NCBI GenBank assembly: GCA_965226805.1 | Contig: CBDDDW010000019.1 | Coordinates: 40,240 to 104,239 of the forward strand | Direction: 5' to 3' | DNA: 64,000 nucleotides | DNA from: CBDDDW01 sp965226805 | Lineage (GTDB): Bacteria; Chloroflexota; Dehalococcoidia; Lucifugimonadales; JAGWBF01 | Shown: positions 1 to 9,011 of the stretch, one piece after another | Position numbering within the stretch: the first letter of the stretch is position 1 | How the letters are laid out: each line of letters starts with the position of its first letter | Made by a program: the position numbers and the translations under genes | The notes under the pieces: generated by a model | Told to the model about the DNA's origin: nothing | Seen by the model: only the letters and a program-made list of their open reading frames with translations | Databases searched by the model: none

Positions 1-576
1 TTGAAAACCAGACTCGCCTGGGCCACCAGCGAAGGTATGATCGCATACCACGACCAGGACTGGGGAGTGCCGGTCCACGACGACCGGACGCTGTTCGAGA
101 TGCTAATTCTCGAGGGCGCTCAGGCCGGGCTGAGCTGGGCCACCATTCTCCGGAGGCGGGAGAGTTACCGCGGGGCGTTCGACGATTTCGATCCGCGGAA
201 GGTGGCGCGCTACGACGCAGCCAAGGCCGCGGAGCTGCTTCAGGACACGGGCATCGTGCGCAACCGTCAGAAGATCGCCTCTGCCATCAGTAACGCCACG
301 GCGTTCGTGGAGACGCAGCGGGAGTTCGGAAGCTTCGACGCCTACCTGTGGCGCTTCGTGGGCGGGAGGCCCCTTGTCAACGGATGGACCGAGATGAGCC
401 AGATTCCGGCCACTACCCCCGAATCGGATGCCCTGAGCAAAGACCTGCGCGGCAGGGGTTTCAGTTTCGTGGGAGCCACAATCTGCTACGCCTTCATGCA
501 GTCCGTCGGCCTGGTAAACGACCACCTGATCGACTGCTTCCGGTACGCGGAGCTTGTCGCTGGCGATGGCGACTGA
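1..576 (+). CDS. tag: DNA-3-methyladenine glycosylase I
   Basis: Base-excision repair enzyme that removes 3-methyladenine from alkylated DNA in the cytoplasm. The 191-residue protein has the family's usual length and landmarks: YHDQDWGVP near the N-terminus, EGAQAGLSWATIL, and the C-terminal NDHLIDCFRY block that carries the zinc ligands His and Cys. The canonical N-terminal zinc-ligand Cys (R-C-x-W) reads R-L-A-W here, so one of the four ligands is missing. The frame opens with TTG at base 1, so the true start may lie upstream of the window. It ends with TGA, followed by a 270-bp gap. Family assignment is firm; the exact start is not. Confidence 0.9.
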   Translation: MKTRLAWATSEGMIAYHDQDWGVPVHDDRTLFEMLILEGAQAGLSWATILRRRESYRGAFDDFDPRKVARYDAAKAAELLQDTGIVRNRQKIASAISNATAFVETQREFGSFDAYLWRFVGGRPLVNGWTEMSQIPATTPESDALSKDLRGRGFSFVGATICYAFMQSVGLVNDHLIDCFRYAELVAGDGD

Positions 577-738
577 GACGGAGCTGCCCTCCGCCCAGCA
601 CTACCCCAGCAACACCTCTCGAAGCCGACGGATCACCACCTCTAGCTTCCCTTTGTCGAGATTGAGGGATCGACCGCCAGCTCCGTAACTCCGCTCAAAG
701 CAATTGAATACCCGATGAGAAAGTCACGCTACGGAAGT

Positions 739-768
739 GTCACTCTGAGCCGCAGGCGAAGAGTCTGG
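739..768 (+). repeat. Half copy of an interspersed palindromic repeat (family P1)
   Basis: This 30-bp stretch nearly matches the left arm of the palindromic element at 17334-17420 (ctctgagccgcaggcgaag core). It lies in the 577-846 gap between convergent genes, where nothing else was recognised. The right arm is missing. Confidence 0.6.
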
Positions 769-846
769 GGTTGAGGGGTGAGACACCCGGCCTCTCCAAA
801 CCCTTTTTCCGCCGGGTGCCGACTCAGGGGCGTCAGAAGGATCACC

Positions 847-2052
847 CTAGCTTGAGGCGGCGGGGCCGGGGTGGAAGGCGGTAAGCCGCTCGTGGCCCTC
901 GGCTGTGACGAGCAGCGTCTCTTTGGACCAGAACCCGCCGACCCGCTCCTCCCAAACGTAGGGCTGGAGCACAAGCACCATGCCGGGCTCCAGCAACCAC
1001 TCGCTCTCGGGTTCGCCAGCCGAATCCGCGCCGAGGATGGGCGGCTCGTAGCCGACCCCCGTGCCATGGACTACGGGCACCGTAGGAAGTGGGTAGAAGG
1101 ACTCGTAGGCCCTCCGCAGGGTAGCCACGCTGAGGCCTGGCCGGCACCGGTCGGCCATCGATTCGTACACCCGGGCCCAGCGTTCGTAGAGGGCTTTCTG
1201 CCGTGACGTCGCCCTGGCCCGCTCGCCGCAGATCCACGTCCTGCCCACGTCGGATTCATAGCCGCGGAAGAACGCGCCCCCGCTCAGCGTCACCAGCTCG
1301 CCCAGGAGGACCGGCCGGTCGCTCGTTATCTGGCGAACGGGCGGTCCGTTGATGGAGGCGCCATCGGGATCGTCCCTGACTTTCGGCTGGACGCAGAACC
1401 CTCCCTGGAAAGCAGGATTTGCAGCCCCGTATTCGGCGGCCTTTCCAAGGAACACGCCCAGCAACTCCCGCTCGGTGACGCCGGGTCGCAAAGCCGATAC
1501 CACTTCGGCCAGAGCTGATTCCGAGATGGCGATCGATGTCCTTATGAAGTCGATTTCATCGCGGGTCTTTACGGACCGGGCCTCCCGCATGGCAGGCTCT
1601 CCATTCACCAGGGTGGCGCCGGGGAAAGCCTCTCCCAGCAATCGAAAGAATATTGGGGACAGCCGGTCCACACCCACGCGGCCAGTACCGAAGGAGCCCA
1701 GGACCTTCTTGACCGTGCCTACGAGGTTGCTCGGGTCGTAGCTAGGCGGGTGGAGGTGGTCCCTGGGCACCGATTCAGGCACCCCCTCATCATCGGGCGC
1801 TGTAAAGTGGAACTCCCGCTGCGCCTTGAGGACTATCACTGTGGGGGCATAGCCCGGGGCGAAGGTCCTGGGGGCGGAGACCTTACCTTGAGCGCCGGTG
1901 ACGTACCTGCCGTTGGCCCCTGTGGCCAGCAGAAGCACGTCCAGGTCGTGCCTCTCCATGGCATCCAGGACCCGCTGGAACCGCTCCCTGTGCATGCGGG
2001 CGATGTCGATACGCCCGCCCGGCTCCACGGCCATAGCACCAGTCGAGGTCAA
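847..2052 (-). CDS. M24 family peptidase paralogue lacking metal ligands
   Basis: A creatinase/Xaa-Pro-aminopeptidase (pita-bread) fold protein of 401 residues with an N-terminal creatinase-like domain and a C-terminal M24 domain. Of the five metal ligands, Asp268 (SDVGRT), His329 (VVHGTG) and Glu378 (SKET) are kept. The first Asp is Ser257 (VTLSGG) and the first Glu is Gln363 (LQP), so dinuclear metal binding is probably lost. It follows the intact paralogue at 2055-3290 directly: the upstream stop lies 2 nt before a TTG start, and GGAGG sits about 7 nt upstream of it. It may be an inactive partner or regulator of that paralogue, or may have a different activity, as some M24 lyases do. Substrate unknown. 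Confidence 0.85.
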   Translation of the reverse strand: MTSTGAMAVEPGGRIDIARMHRERFQRVLDAMERHDLDVLLLATGANGRYVTGAQGKVSAPRTFAPGYAPTVIVLKAQREFHFTAPDDEGVPESVPRDHLHPPSYDPSNLVGTVKKVLGSFGTGRVGVDRLSPIFFRLLGEAFPGATLVNGEPAMREARSVKTRDEIDFIRTSIAISESALAEVVSALRPGVTERELLGVFLGKAAEYGAANPAFQGGFCVQPKVRDDPDGASINGPPVRQITSDRPVLLGELVTLSGGAFFRGYESDVGRTWICGERARATSRQKALYERWARVYESMADRCRPGLSVATLRRAYESFYPLPTVPVVHGTGVGYEPPILGADSAGEPESEWLLEPGMVLVLQPYVWEERVGGFWSKETLLVTAEGHERLTAFHPGPAASS

Positions 2053-2054
2053 GG

Positions 2055-3290
2055 TCAGTCCTCCCAGGGGGTGTATGGAAAATTGGTGATCACCTCAGGC
2101 TCACCCTCGGTGACGACGACAATATCCTCGGACCGGTAGCAGGATACACCCTCCTCATAGATAACCGGCTCCACAAGGACCACCATGCCTTCCTGTATCT
2201 GAATGCTCTCGTCGAACTCTGGGCCCAGATCGGTCCCGATAAAGGGCATTTCAGCCGGGAGTACCCCTATGCCGTGGATGAGCCATAGGTGGTTCAGCCA
2301 GGGCTTCCGCGCACTGCCCGCGGCCTGGAGCGCCGCGCGAGTTAGGTCGCCGCCCGTCTTGCCGGGCCGGCATTGCTCCAGTGTGGCCAGGTAGACCTCC
2401 CTCCACCTCTTGTACATCTCGGTGGTCTCCCTGGCAGAGGGCACACCCATGGAGGTGATCCAGGTCCGGCCGAAATCCGAATGGTACCCCATGTACTCGA
2501 TCCCCGTGTCCACCAGAAGGAGGTCCCCATCCCGCATTATCCGGTCCGTCGCATACAGGGGGAAGGCAAGGTCGTTTAGGAAGGAAAGGGGGCCATCCTT
2601 GAGCCATTTGGGGACGACGGTCCAGATGGGATCGACGTGGTTTCCCGTGGCGCCCAGCTCCATCACCCGCTTCAACAGAACGGCGCTCAGGTCAGTCTGA
2701 CGCATTCCGGGGCGGAGAGCCGACATCACGTCGTACATGGCGAGGTCGTTGATCGCCTCTGCCGTTCTGATGCACTCTATCTCGTCCCTGGTCTTGAGGA
2801 GCCTGGCCGCGGCCACGCACGGGCCGGCATCCACGAGCGTCGCCTGAGGCAGGACCTCCGGGAGCAGAACATGCATGGCGCCCGTAGAGTCCTCTGTGCC
2901 AACCTTGCCGTTCAACCTCCGCCCGAGGACTGCACCCAGGACGCTCCCCATCCGTCTGACCCCTTCCTCGGACCCGATGGACAGCGGGCCATGTGTGTTC
3001 TCCTCAGGAAAGTCCGGCGGCACTCCGTCTGGGTAGGGGGTAAAGAGGTGGGGAGTGCTCCCGTCCCGCGGAACAGCCGCGGCTATGGGGTGCAGAGCCG
3101 CGCGGGAGAGGTCGGTTACCATGGTCCGTGCGCCAGTGGCGTAGTAGACGTTGTGGTCGCTGGTAAGGAGGAGAAGGTCGATGTCGCTCTTCTCCATGGA
3201 CTCGATCAGCTTCCGGTGGCGCTCCGCCCTCATACGCCGGAAGTCGATGCGCTCTATCTCGAACGCCGATGGGGAAGCGCCTGCGGTCAT
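2055..3290 (-). CDS. M24 family metallopeptidase (Xaa-Pro aminopeptidase-like)
   Basis: A 411-residue cytoplasmic M24 peptidase of the creatinase/prolidase type. It has a creatinase N-domain (about 15-155) and a catalytic domain with all five ligands: Asp261 (LVDTG), Asp272 (SDFGRT), His339 (LIHGIG), Glu374 (LVEPV) and Glu388 (RSEDI). The likely role is cleavage of N-terminal Xaa-Pro bonds or of a related C-N bond; the family also contains creatinases and DMSP lyases. It is the first gene of a two-gene unit with the ligand-poor paralogue, which suggests duplication and divergence. The ATG start at 3290 was used. Confidence 0.88.
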   Translation of the reverse strand: MTAGASPSAFEIERIDFRRMRAERHRKLIESMEKSDIDLLLLTSDHNVYYATGARTMVTDLSRAALHPIAAAVPRDGSTPHLFTPYPDGVPPDFPEENTHGPLSIGSEEGVRRMGSVLGAVLGRRLNGKVGTEDSTGAMHVLLPEVLPQATLVDAGPCVAAARLLKTRDEIECIRTAEAINDLAMYDVMSALRPGMRQTDLSAVLLKRVMELGATGNHVDPIWTVVPKWLKDGPLSFLNDLAFPLYATDRIMRDGDLLLVDTGIEYMGYHSDFGRTWITSMGVPSARETTEMYKRWREVYLATLEQCRPGKTGGDLTRAALQAAGSARKPWLNHLWLIHGIGVLPAEMPFIGTDLGPEFDESIQIQEGMVVLVEPVIYEEGVSCYRSEDIVVVTEGEPEVITNFPYTPWED

Positions 3291-3499
3291 ACCTCGCTCC
3301 GACCGACCCTGGGCGCTTCGCGTGTGACTCGCCCGCTGGCCCTTCTCATCTCACCCCGCCGTTATTTATAAGATGCGGTTCCCAGAGCCCTAACCCCATG
3401 CAGGGTGCCTCTACAGATATGGCCACCAGGAAGAGCCGGGCTTGGGGCCACAATACAGCAGGCCCTATAGCGTGTCAATGAACAAAGGCCGGCTCACGC

Positions 3500-3523
3500 G
3501 CTCGTGGTGAGCTTGTCGAACCA
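3500..3523 (-). repeat. Interspersed repeat (family P3)
   Basis: On the minus strand this reads ggttcgacaagctcaccacg followed by agcg. Positions 14233-14257 repeat it on the plus strand with one or two changes. It lies just where the truncated SDR gene begins. Confidence 0.6.
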
Positions 3524-3531
3524 TCCACAGC

Positions 3532-3957
3532 ATGTACCACTGCTGCAAGGCCATGGTGCCGGGCATGGTGGAGCAGGGATGGGGCCGGGTGGTAAATATA
3601 ACTGGCCACGCCTACCTTACCCTCACAGGCGCGGGTGTCCACGTCAAGGCCGGAAAGGCGGCCGCGGTGGGGTTCACGCGGGGGCTGGCGGGAGAGATGG
3701 CACTTTACAACATCACCGTGAATCACGTAGCCCCCGGCCTGATAGACACTCCTCCTCGGCTGAACAAATACTACCGGGATGACAAGCCCTCGGACCAGAG
3801 GCCCTGGGGTCCTGAAGAGAGAGTAGAGGCGGTCCCGCTGAAGCGCACCGGAAGCCCGGAAGAGCTGGCGGCCCTGGTGGCCTTCCTGTGCTCCGATGAA
3901 GCGGCCTACCTGACCGGCCAGACGTATCTCGTAAACGGGGGCCTCGCCGCCGTCTAG
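3532..3957 (+). pseudogene. Short-chain dehydrogenase/reductase, 5'-truncated fragment
   Basis: The 141 residues match only the C-terminal half of an SDR: GRVVNITG, the GKAAAVGFTRGLAGE helix, VNHVAPGLIDTP, and the ending LTGQTYLVNGG. The Rossmann glycine motif and NNAG region are absent. The catalytic Tyr-x3-Lys appears as Val-x3-Lys (VKAGK), so even the surviving part lacks the active-site Tyr. No ribosome-binding site precedes the first ATG, and a P3 repeat sits 8 bp upstream, probably marking the break. I read it as a decaying remnant. Confidence 0.75.
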
Positions 3958-3969
3958 CAGTTAGCAGCC

Positions 3970-5388
3970 CTAGAGGTCTGGGCTCCGTGTGTGCCATTCG
4001 GTGTGGGACTCGAAGTTGTACGCTACCCGAAGCACTGTGTCCTCATCGAAGGGCCTGCCCGCGATCTGGAGGCCGATGGGCATGCCAGACTGAGTGAACC
4101 CGTAGGGAATCGCGATGGCGGGCATGGAGGCGAGACTATATGGAGTCGTGAATGAGCGATCTCCAAACTGACGTGCGATCACCTCCTCTTTGCTGCGGAA
4201 GACGACGGCCTCATCCGCGATTTTGGGGGCGGGCCCATTGGACATAGGCGAGATTAGCACATCGAACCTTCCCAGGGCGGACATCATCTGCTCCCGCATG
4301 ATGCCACGGGCCTGCTGTGCCCTGTTGTAGATACCAGCCGACACTAGGGACGCCGACATCAGCCGGGCCCTCGTGGCGCTGTCATACTCTCGGGGCCTGG
4401 CTCTGATACGGTCGAAATGAACGTGGGCCCCGTCGGTGTCACAGATGGCGACGAAGAAGGGCGCGGACAAGGGGATCAGGGGAATGGAAACCTCCTCGAC
4501 GGAGGCGCCCAACTCCTCCAGCACCTCTATGCCTGCCCCGAACGCCTGACGAACATCTGCATCCGCCGATTCGGGAGGCTTAAGCTCTTTTATGACGCCC
4601 ACCCGTGTCCCTCGGATATCCTTCTTCAGCCTATCGGTGTAGTCCGGCACGGGTAGGCGGCTGGACATTGCGTCACGGGGGTCGTGTCCGGAGATGGTCT
4701 GTAGGACCAAAGCGCAGTCTTCGACACTCCTAGCCATGGGAGACACTGTGTCCATGGACCAGCACACAGGAACGACACCGTGGCGGCTCACCCTGCCGTA
4801 CGTGGGTCGGATGGCCACAATCCCACAAGCCGCCGCCGGGATTCTCCCAGACCCCCCGGTGTCCTCTCCTAGCGCAGCCGCGCACATGCCCGCGGCGACG
4901 GCGACTCCCGACCCGCTGCTGGAGTGGCCGGGAATCCTATCCAGGTCCCAGGGGTTCCGCGGGTTCCCGTAGGGATGCTCCCGGGTGCCCCCGAAGGCGA
5001 ACTCGGCCATGTTCTGCTTCCCCAACAGGATGGCCCCCGCTTCAAAGAGGCGGCTCACTACCGTAGCGTCCTCATCGGGGACCAGGTCGGCGTAGAGCTT
5101 GGAACCGGCGGTGGTGCGAAGACCTTTGGTAAAGAACTGGTCTTTCAGGCCGACCGGTATCCCGTGCAGTGGCCCGCGGTACTCACCCCTCGTGATCTCC
5201 TCCTCTGCCCGCCGCGCCGAGGCCAGGGCACTTTCACCGCAAACCGTGATATAGGCATTCAGCCGGCCGTTCAGCCTCTCTATCCGGTCAAGGTAGGCCT
5301 GTGTAAGCTCGACCGGTGAGACCTCTTTTGACTTTATCAGCGGGGACACCGCTGCTATTGTGCTCAGGGCCAGTTCCCGGACGTTCAT
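3970..5388 (-). CDS. Amidase signature family enzyme (GatA-like)
   Basis: Hydrolyses an amide to acid and ammonia. The 472-residue protein carries the amidase-signature catalytic layout: Lys in GIPVGLKDQF (about residue 82), the Ser-cis-Ser loop GHSSSGSG (the family norm is GGSSSGS) and the nucleophile segment DTGGSGRIPAA. Its start overlaps the stop of the GatC-like gene (ATGA), so the two are translationally coupled. That resembles the gatC-gatA arrangement, but no gatB is present, so a small-molecule amidase is more likely than a tRNA amidotransferase. The same window encodes nitrile hydratase, whose amide product an amidase of this kind would use; that link is inference. Confidence 0.85.
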   Translation of the reverse strand: MNVRELALSTIAAVSPLIKSKEVSPVELTQAYLDRIERLNGRLNAYITVCGESALASARRAEEEITRGEYRGPLHGIPVGLKDQFFTKGLRTTAGSKLYADLVPDEDATVVSRLFEAGAILLGKQNMAEFAFGGTREHPYGNPRNPWDLDRIPGHSSSGSGVAVAAGMCAAALGEDTGGSGRIPAAACGIVAIRPTYGRVSRHGVVPVCWSMDTVSPMARSVEDCALVLQTISGHDPRDAMSSRLPVPDYTDRLKKDIRGTRVGVIKELKPPESADADVRQAFGAGIEVLEELGASVEEVSIPLIPLSAPFFVAICDTDGAHVHFDRIRARPREYDSATRARLMSASLVSAGIYNRAQQARGIMREQMMSALGRFDVLISPMSNGPAPKIADEAVVFRSKEEVIARQFGDRSFTTPYSLASMPAIAIPYGFTQSGMPIGLQIAGRPFDEDTVLRVAYNFESHTEWHTRSPDL

Positions 5389-5606
5389 TTCGCCGGACCT
5401 CCCTCATAGGGGAAAAGGGGTATTGGCTCGTGCCCGGTAAGGTCGGTCTCCCGCAGTCTGTTGAGCTCATGCAGGAGCGCCGTATACCGGTAGGTCACTT
5501 CGCTCAGGTCCTCATCCGGAATTTCAAGTCCAAGTCCGTGGGCGAGCCTCCGTACGCTATCTTCTGAGAGGTCGGATGGCAACTCCGCTGGGAAAATGTC
5601 TGTCAT
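5385..5606 (-). CDS. GatC-like small protein
   Basis: A 73-residue protein. Its pattern (LSEDSVRRLAHGLGLEIPDE, a helix ending in LLHELNRL, then a D-L-T-G-H-E-P-I-P-L tail) follows that of GatC, which wraps around GatA. The stop overlaps the amidase ATG by four bases, so expression is coupled. Such GatC-like proteins often sit beside amidases in this type of genome, and the probable role is stabilising or activating the amidase. Remote similarity only; no catalytic residues are expected. Confidence 0.65.
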   Translation of the reverse strand: MTDIFPAELPSDLSEDSVRRLAHGLGLEIPDEDLSEVTYRYTALLHELNRLRETDLTGHEPIPLFPYEGGPAK

Positions 5607-5671
5607 AGCAATGCCTCCGTGGTCAAGATTAATTCAGGGACCGAATCTCTGGCCCTCTAATCAGATCGGGG

Positions 5672-6571
5672 TTAGGCCTTACCGGGTGGGTAGTGCTCGC
5701 GCCACCAATCGGCGATGTCCTTTCGACGGGCGAACCAGACATTGGGATGGCTCTGGGCGTACTTGAAAAAACGCTCCACCGCCATGGAACGGGGAGGCCG
5801 GCCGGCGATACGGCAGTGGAGCCCTACCGTCATCATCTTGGGGACATCCTTCCCCTCCTCGTAGAGGCAGTCGAAGGAGTCTTTCATGTAGTTGAAGAAG
5901 TCCTCAGTGCTCGAGAGACCCCCGCGCCAGAATCTGGCATCGTTGACCTCGATGCTGTAGGGGACCACCAGCCAGGGCCGTCCGTGGACCGTGGTATAGT
6001 AGGGGAGGTCGTCGGCGACCGAGTTGCTGTCGTAGGTGAAGCCCCCGATCTCGGCCAACAAATCCCTGGTGTTCACGCTCACCCCGTACCGGGTGAACCA
6101 GCTCACCGACCGCTCCCCCGTAATCGCTTCCAACGAGTCCGTGGCCTTTATAATCGCCGCCCGCTCCTCCTCTTTTTCGAAGCCGTAGTACTCCTCCCAT
6201 CGGTAGCCGTGGCCGCACACTTCATGGCCGCGCCGGACGATCTCCTTCCCCACTGCGGGATTGCGTTCGATGGCGAGGGCACAGGAGAAGAAGGTGGACT
6301 TTATGCCGTACTTATCCAGAAGCCGGAACAGGCGCCACACACCCACCCGGCTCCCGTACTCGAACATGGACTCGTTGAGCAGGTCCCTGGCGTCCATCGG
6401 CATCGGCGAAGCCACCTCTCCGTTCGTCTCACGGTGGGAGTCTCCGTCCAGCAGGGAATACTCGGAACCCTCCTCATAATTCACGACTACCGATACCGCG
6501 ATCCGGGCGTCATCGGGCCAGCGTACCTTGGGCAACTCCGCTCCATATCCAATCAGGTCCCGCTCTATCAT
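5672..6571 (-). CDS. Polysaccharide deacetylase family protein (PuuE/allantoinase-like)
   Basis: NodB-fold hydrolase of about 299 residues. Landmarks are the early VVNYEEGSEYSLLDGD block typical of the PuuE-like branch, YGIKSTFF, GHEVCGHGYRWEEYYG with the metal-binding histidines, and a late WFARRKDIADWW segment. The open frame extends 39 codons upstream, but the ATG at 6571 is preferred because AGGAG stands about 9 nt before it and the family N-terminus begins there. The PuuE branch opens the allantoin ring without the classical metal centre, while other members deacetylate sugars. With a ureidoglycolate lyase in the window, a role in ureide breakdown is possible but unproven. Confidence 0.82.
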   Translation of the reverse strand: MIERDLIGYGAELPKVRWPDDARIAVSVVVNYEEGSEYSLLDGDSHRETNGEVASPMPMDARDLLNESMFEYGSRVGVWRLFRLLDKYGIKSTFFSCALAIERNPAVGKEIVRRGHEVCGHGYRWEEYYGFEKEEERAAIIKATDSLEAITGERSVSWFTRYGVSVNTRDLLAEIGGFTYDSNSVADDLPYYTTVHGRPWLVVPYSIEVNDARFWRGGLSSTEDFFNYMKDSFDCLYEEGKDVPKMMTVGLHCRIAGRPPRSMAVERFFKYAQSHPNVWFARRKDIADWWREHYPPGKA

Positions 6572-6724
6572 TTCCCCATCTCCTGATAATCGGTCATACT
6601 GGTTGCCGCCAGCAACGCCGGGATAAAAAACCGGGGTGAGGGCACTCTCGTAGCAATGAACGTACGGCTTCAGGGAGCCGTGTATCAATTTCCGATAACA
6701 TTATAGCCTCTGCGTCAAACTTCG

Positions 6725-6753
6725 TTGACGCTCTCGGAGGCCCTTGCTATAAT
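6725..6753 (+). promoter_or_regulatory. Strong sigma70-type promoter
   Basis: TTGACG at 6725-6730 and a perfect TATAAT at 6748-6753 are separated by 17 bp. Transcription would start near 6760 and give the MmgE/PrpD gene a leader of about 155 nt. Confidence 0.7.
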
Positions 6754-6914
6754 GCAGCCCGCCGATCTTGTCCGTGCGCACCTTTGCTTTGCTTCGCTTC
6801 CCATGTTGAAACCCACCTCCTTCACACTTTGGCCGATACTTATCCAGGTGTCGGTCTGCCTGGCCGGCTGGACTGCCCCGCCTATTAGAGGCGCTGCCGA
6901 AAAGTGGCTTCCAG

Positions 6915-8294
6915 ATGGCTGAGCGGCAGCGGGACTTCATCCACGACTTGGTCCGCCACGTCGTCTCCACCCCCTACGAGAGCCTCTCTCCCAAGGCTAT
7001 TCAGGCCACGAAGACCTACGTTCTGGACAGCCTCGGCGTGGCCGCAGTCGGGACGTTGGCGCCGGGAGTCAAGGAGATGCTCAGTATCCTCAGGGGATGG
7101 GGTGGCAACGAGAAGAGCACAGCCCTCGTCCTGGGTGGCATGCTCCCACCCCCGTCCGCCGCGATGCTGAACAGCTTCCTCATGCACAACCAGGAGTTCG
7201 ACTGCATCCACGATCGGGCCGTTCTGCACCCATTCACCGTCGTGCTTCCCGTATCTCTCTCAGTGGCCGAGGCGAAGGGGAACGTGACCGGGCGAGAGCT
7301 GCTTACCGCCGTCTGCCTGGGTGTGGACGTCGCATGCTATCTCGGTCTGGCCTCTCGCTCTGCCATGACCCATTTCCGCCCCGGCACAGCCGGCGCCTTC
7401 GGCGCTGTTGCCGCCGCTGGGAAGATTCTCGGTTTCGATGAGACCACCCTCGCCAACGCCATGGGGATAGTGTATAGCCAGATTAGTGGCACATTGCAGC
7501 CCCATCACGAGGGGGTCACAGTCAACTCCATGCAGACGGCGTTCAACGCCAGGGCCGCCGTTACCGCCGTATCCCTCGCGGCAGAGGGCATAGATGGGCC
7601 GACGGAGGTGCTGGAAGGACGCTACGGCTACCTGAGGCTCTTCGAGGGCGAATACAGCCTTGACGTTGTCTCGGGGGACCTGGGCCGGGTCTGGCAGGTG
7701 GAGCAGGTGGGCCACAAACCCTACCCTTGTGGCCGGCTCACCCAGGGCACTGTCGAGGCCGCGCTGGCTCTACGGGAAAGTCACGGGATCGATCCCAAAG
7801 ACGTAGCCGAATGCGAGGCTACCGTTCCGCCCCTGGTCCACCGCCTGGTGGGCCGGCCCCTGGACCGCAGCTCTCCAACCCCCCAGTACGCCAAGCTTTC
7901 CATACCCTTCGTCGTGGCGACCGCCCTGGTCCGGGGCAGCGTGTTCGTTACGGACTTTCAAGGGGATGCGCTACGCGACCCAAAGGTGCATGAGCTGGCC
8001 CGCAAGGTAGCTGTGGTGCGCGCCCCAGACATCGATGACGAGAACGTCATGTATCCGGCCCGGCTTCGGATCAGTACGGGAAGTGGAGCAGTCCACGGGG
8101 CAACCGTAGAGCGGGCGCTGGGCCATCCGGACAATCCCCTGAGCAGGGAGCAGCATCTGGCGAAATTTCACCGATGCTGGGACACGGGGGCCTCACACCT
8201 TCCCGCAGCCAACAGCCGGCTCTTGATCGACCTGGTGGACCGCCTGGAGGACGTCCGAGCCGTACAGGAGGTCGTGCAGTTGCTCCGGCCCTGA
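6915..8294 (+). CDS. MmgE/PrpD family protein
   Basis: A 459-residue member of the MmgE/PrpD superfamily, which includes 2-methylcitrate dehydratase and related (de)hydratases or isomerases. Recognisable parts are the N-terminal helical domain (TKTYVLDSLGVAAVG), SFLMHNQEFDCIHD, HFRPGTAGAFGAVAAAGKILG, KPYPCGRLTQGTVEAALAL and a C-terminal domain with RVRTG-type sheet segments. PrpD itself acts in the methylcitrate cycle, but no prpB or prpC is nearby, so the substrate cannot be named. The gene is monocistronic and faces away from its neighbours, with its own promoter at 6725-6753. ATG at 6915 was chosen; the ribosome-binding site is weak. Confidence 0.85.
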   Translation: MAERQRDFIHDLVRHVVSTPYESLSPKAIQATKTYVLDSLGVAAVGTLAPGVKEMLSILRGWGGNEKSTALVLGGMLPPPSAAMLNSFLMHNQEFDCIHDRAVLHPFTVVLPVSLSVAEAKGNVTGRELLTAVCLGVDVACYLGLASRSAMTHFRPGTAGAFGAVAAAGKILGFDETTLANAMGIVYSQISGTLQPHHEGVTVNSMQTAFNARAAVTAVSLAAEGIDGPTEVLEGRYGYLRLFEGEYSLDVVSGDLGRVWQVEQVGHKPYPCGRLTQGTVEAALALRESHGIDPKDVAECEATVPPLVHRLVGRPLDRSSPTPQYAKLSIPFVVATALVRGSVFVTDFQGDALRDPKVHELARKVAVVRAPDIDDENVMYPARLRISTGSGAVHGATVERALGHPDNPLSREQHLAKFHRCWDTGASHLPAANSRLLIDLVDRLEDVRAVQEVVQLLRP

Positions 8295-8303
8295 CCACCC
8301 GTT

Positions 8304-9011
8304 TTAGGGTTGCGGGTCGAGCTTCTCCTCCAGGACCCGAGCGAACTCAGGTCCCTTGCCCGACTCCTCGTGCTTGAAGTAGACGAACACGTCCCCCCAG
8401 TCCCCGGCGTGCTGAGTAATTATCCCCGCCCATCTCTCGATATCCGAGTCCTCGTATCCCTCGTCGCGCAAACGGAAATAGCCGTAGTCGGCCGTTGATA
8501 CGACGGGGGTCGTCATCTTCTCCGAGTCGGCGATGCAGAGGGCCAGGTTCCTGGCCTTTAGCTGGGCGAAGACATCGTCTGAGTGCCAGGAGGTGTCGCG
8601 GAACTCAAAGGCAGCACGGGCTCCCGGCGGCATCACCGCGAGGAACTCCTCCAACAGTGCCGTGTCCTTTTTCAGCGAAGGAGGGAGCTGAAACAGCAGG
8701 ACGCCAAGCTTGGGGCCCAGGGTCTTCGCCCTCTCCCAAAAGGTCTCAAGCAGGGCCTCGCACTGCCGGAGACGAGCGTCATGGGTGATTCGCCGGGACA
8801 CCTTCAGCGTGAAGATGAAGTCCTCGGGGGTGGCCCCCGACCAGTCCGCCAGCACCTTCTCACTGGGTATCCGGTAGAAGGTGTAGTTGATCTCCACCGT
8901 CGAGAGCCTTTCTGCATAGTACGGGAGCATCTTGGAGGTTGGGAAGCCCGGAGGATAGAAGCTCCCCCTCCATTCGGGATAGTTGTAGCCTGACGTTCCG
9001 ATGCGTATCAT
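8304..9011 (-). CDS. DUF72 (YecE-like) family protein
   Basis: 235 residues with clear DUF72 landmarks: MIRIGTSGYNYPEWRGSFYP at the N-terminus, RLSTVEINYTFYRIPSEKVLADW, FIFTLKVSRRITH, LGVLLFQLPPSLK, AAFEFRDTSWHSDDVF and GYFRLRDEGYEDSDIERW near the end. These are TIM-barrel proteins of unknown biochemical role that occur in most phyla. It is convergent with the MmgE/PrpD gene, with only about 10 bp between their ends. No operon partner is visible. Confidence 0.9.
   Translation of the reverse strand: MIRIGTSGYNYPEWRGSFYPPGFPTSKMLPYYAERLSTVEINYTFYRIPSEKVLADWSGATPEDFIFTLKVSRRITHDARLRQCEALLETFWERAKTLGPKLGVLLFQLPPSLKKDTALLEEFLAVMPPGARAAFEFRDTSWHSDDVFAQLKARNLALCIADSEKMTTPVVSTADYGYFRLRDEGYEDSDIERWAGIITQHAGDWGDVFVYFKHEESGKGPEFARVLEEKLDPQP

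Noticed and set aside
3982..5606. tRNA-dependent amidotransferase (GatCAB) operon
   Set aside because: GatC-like and GatA-like genes are present, but no gatB is adjacent, so a stand-alone amidase with a small partner fits better.
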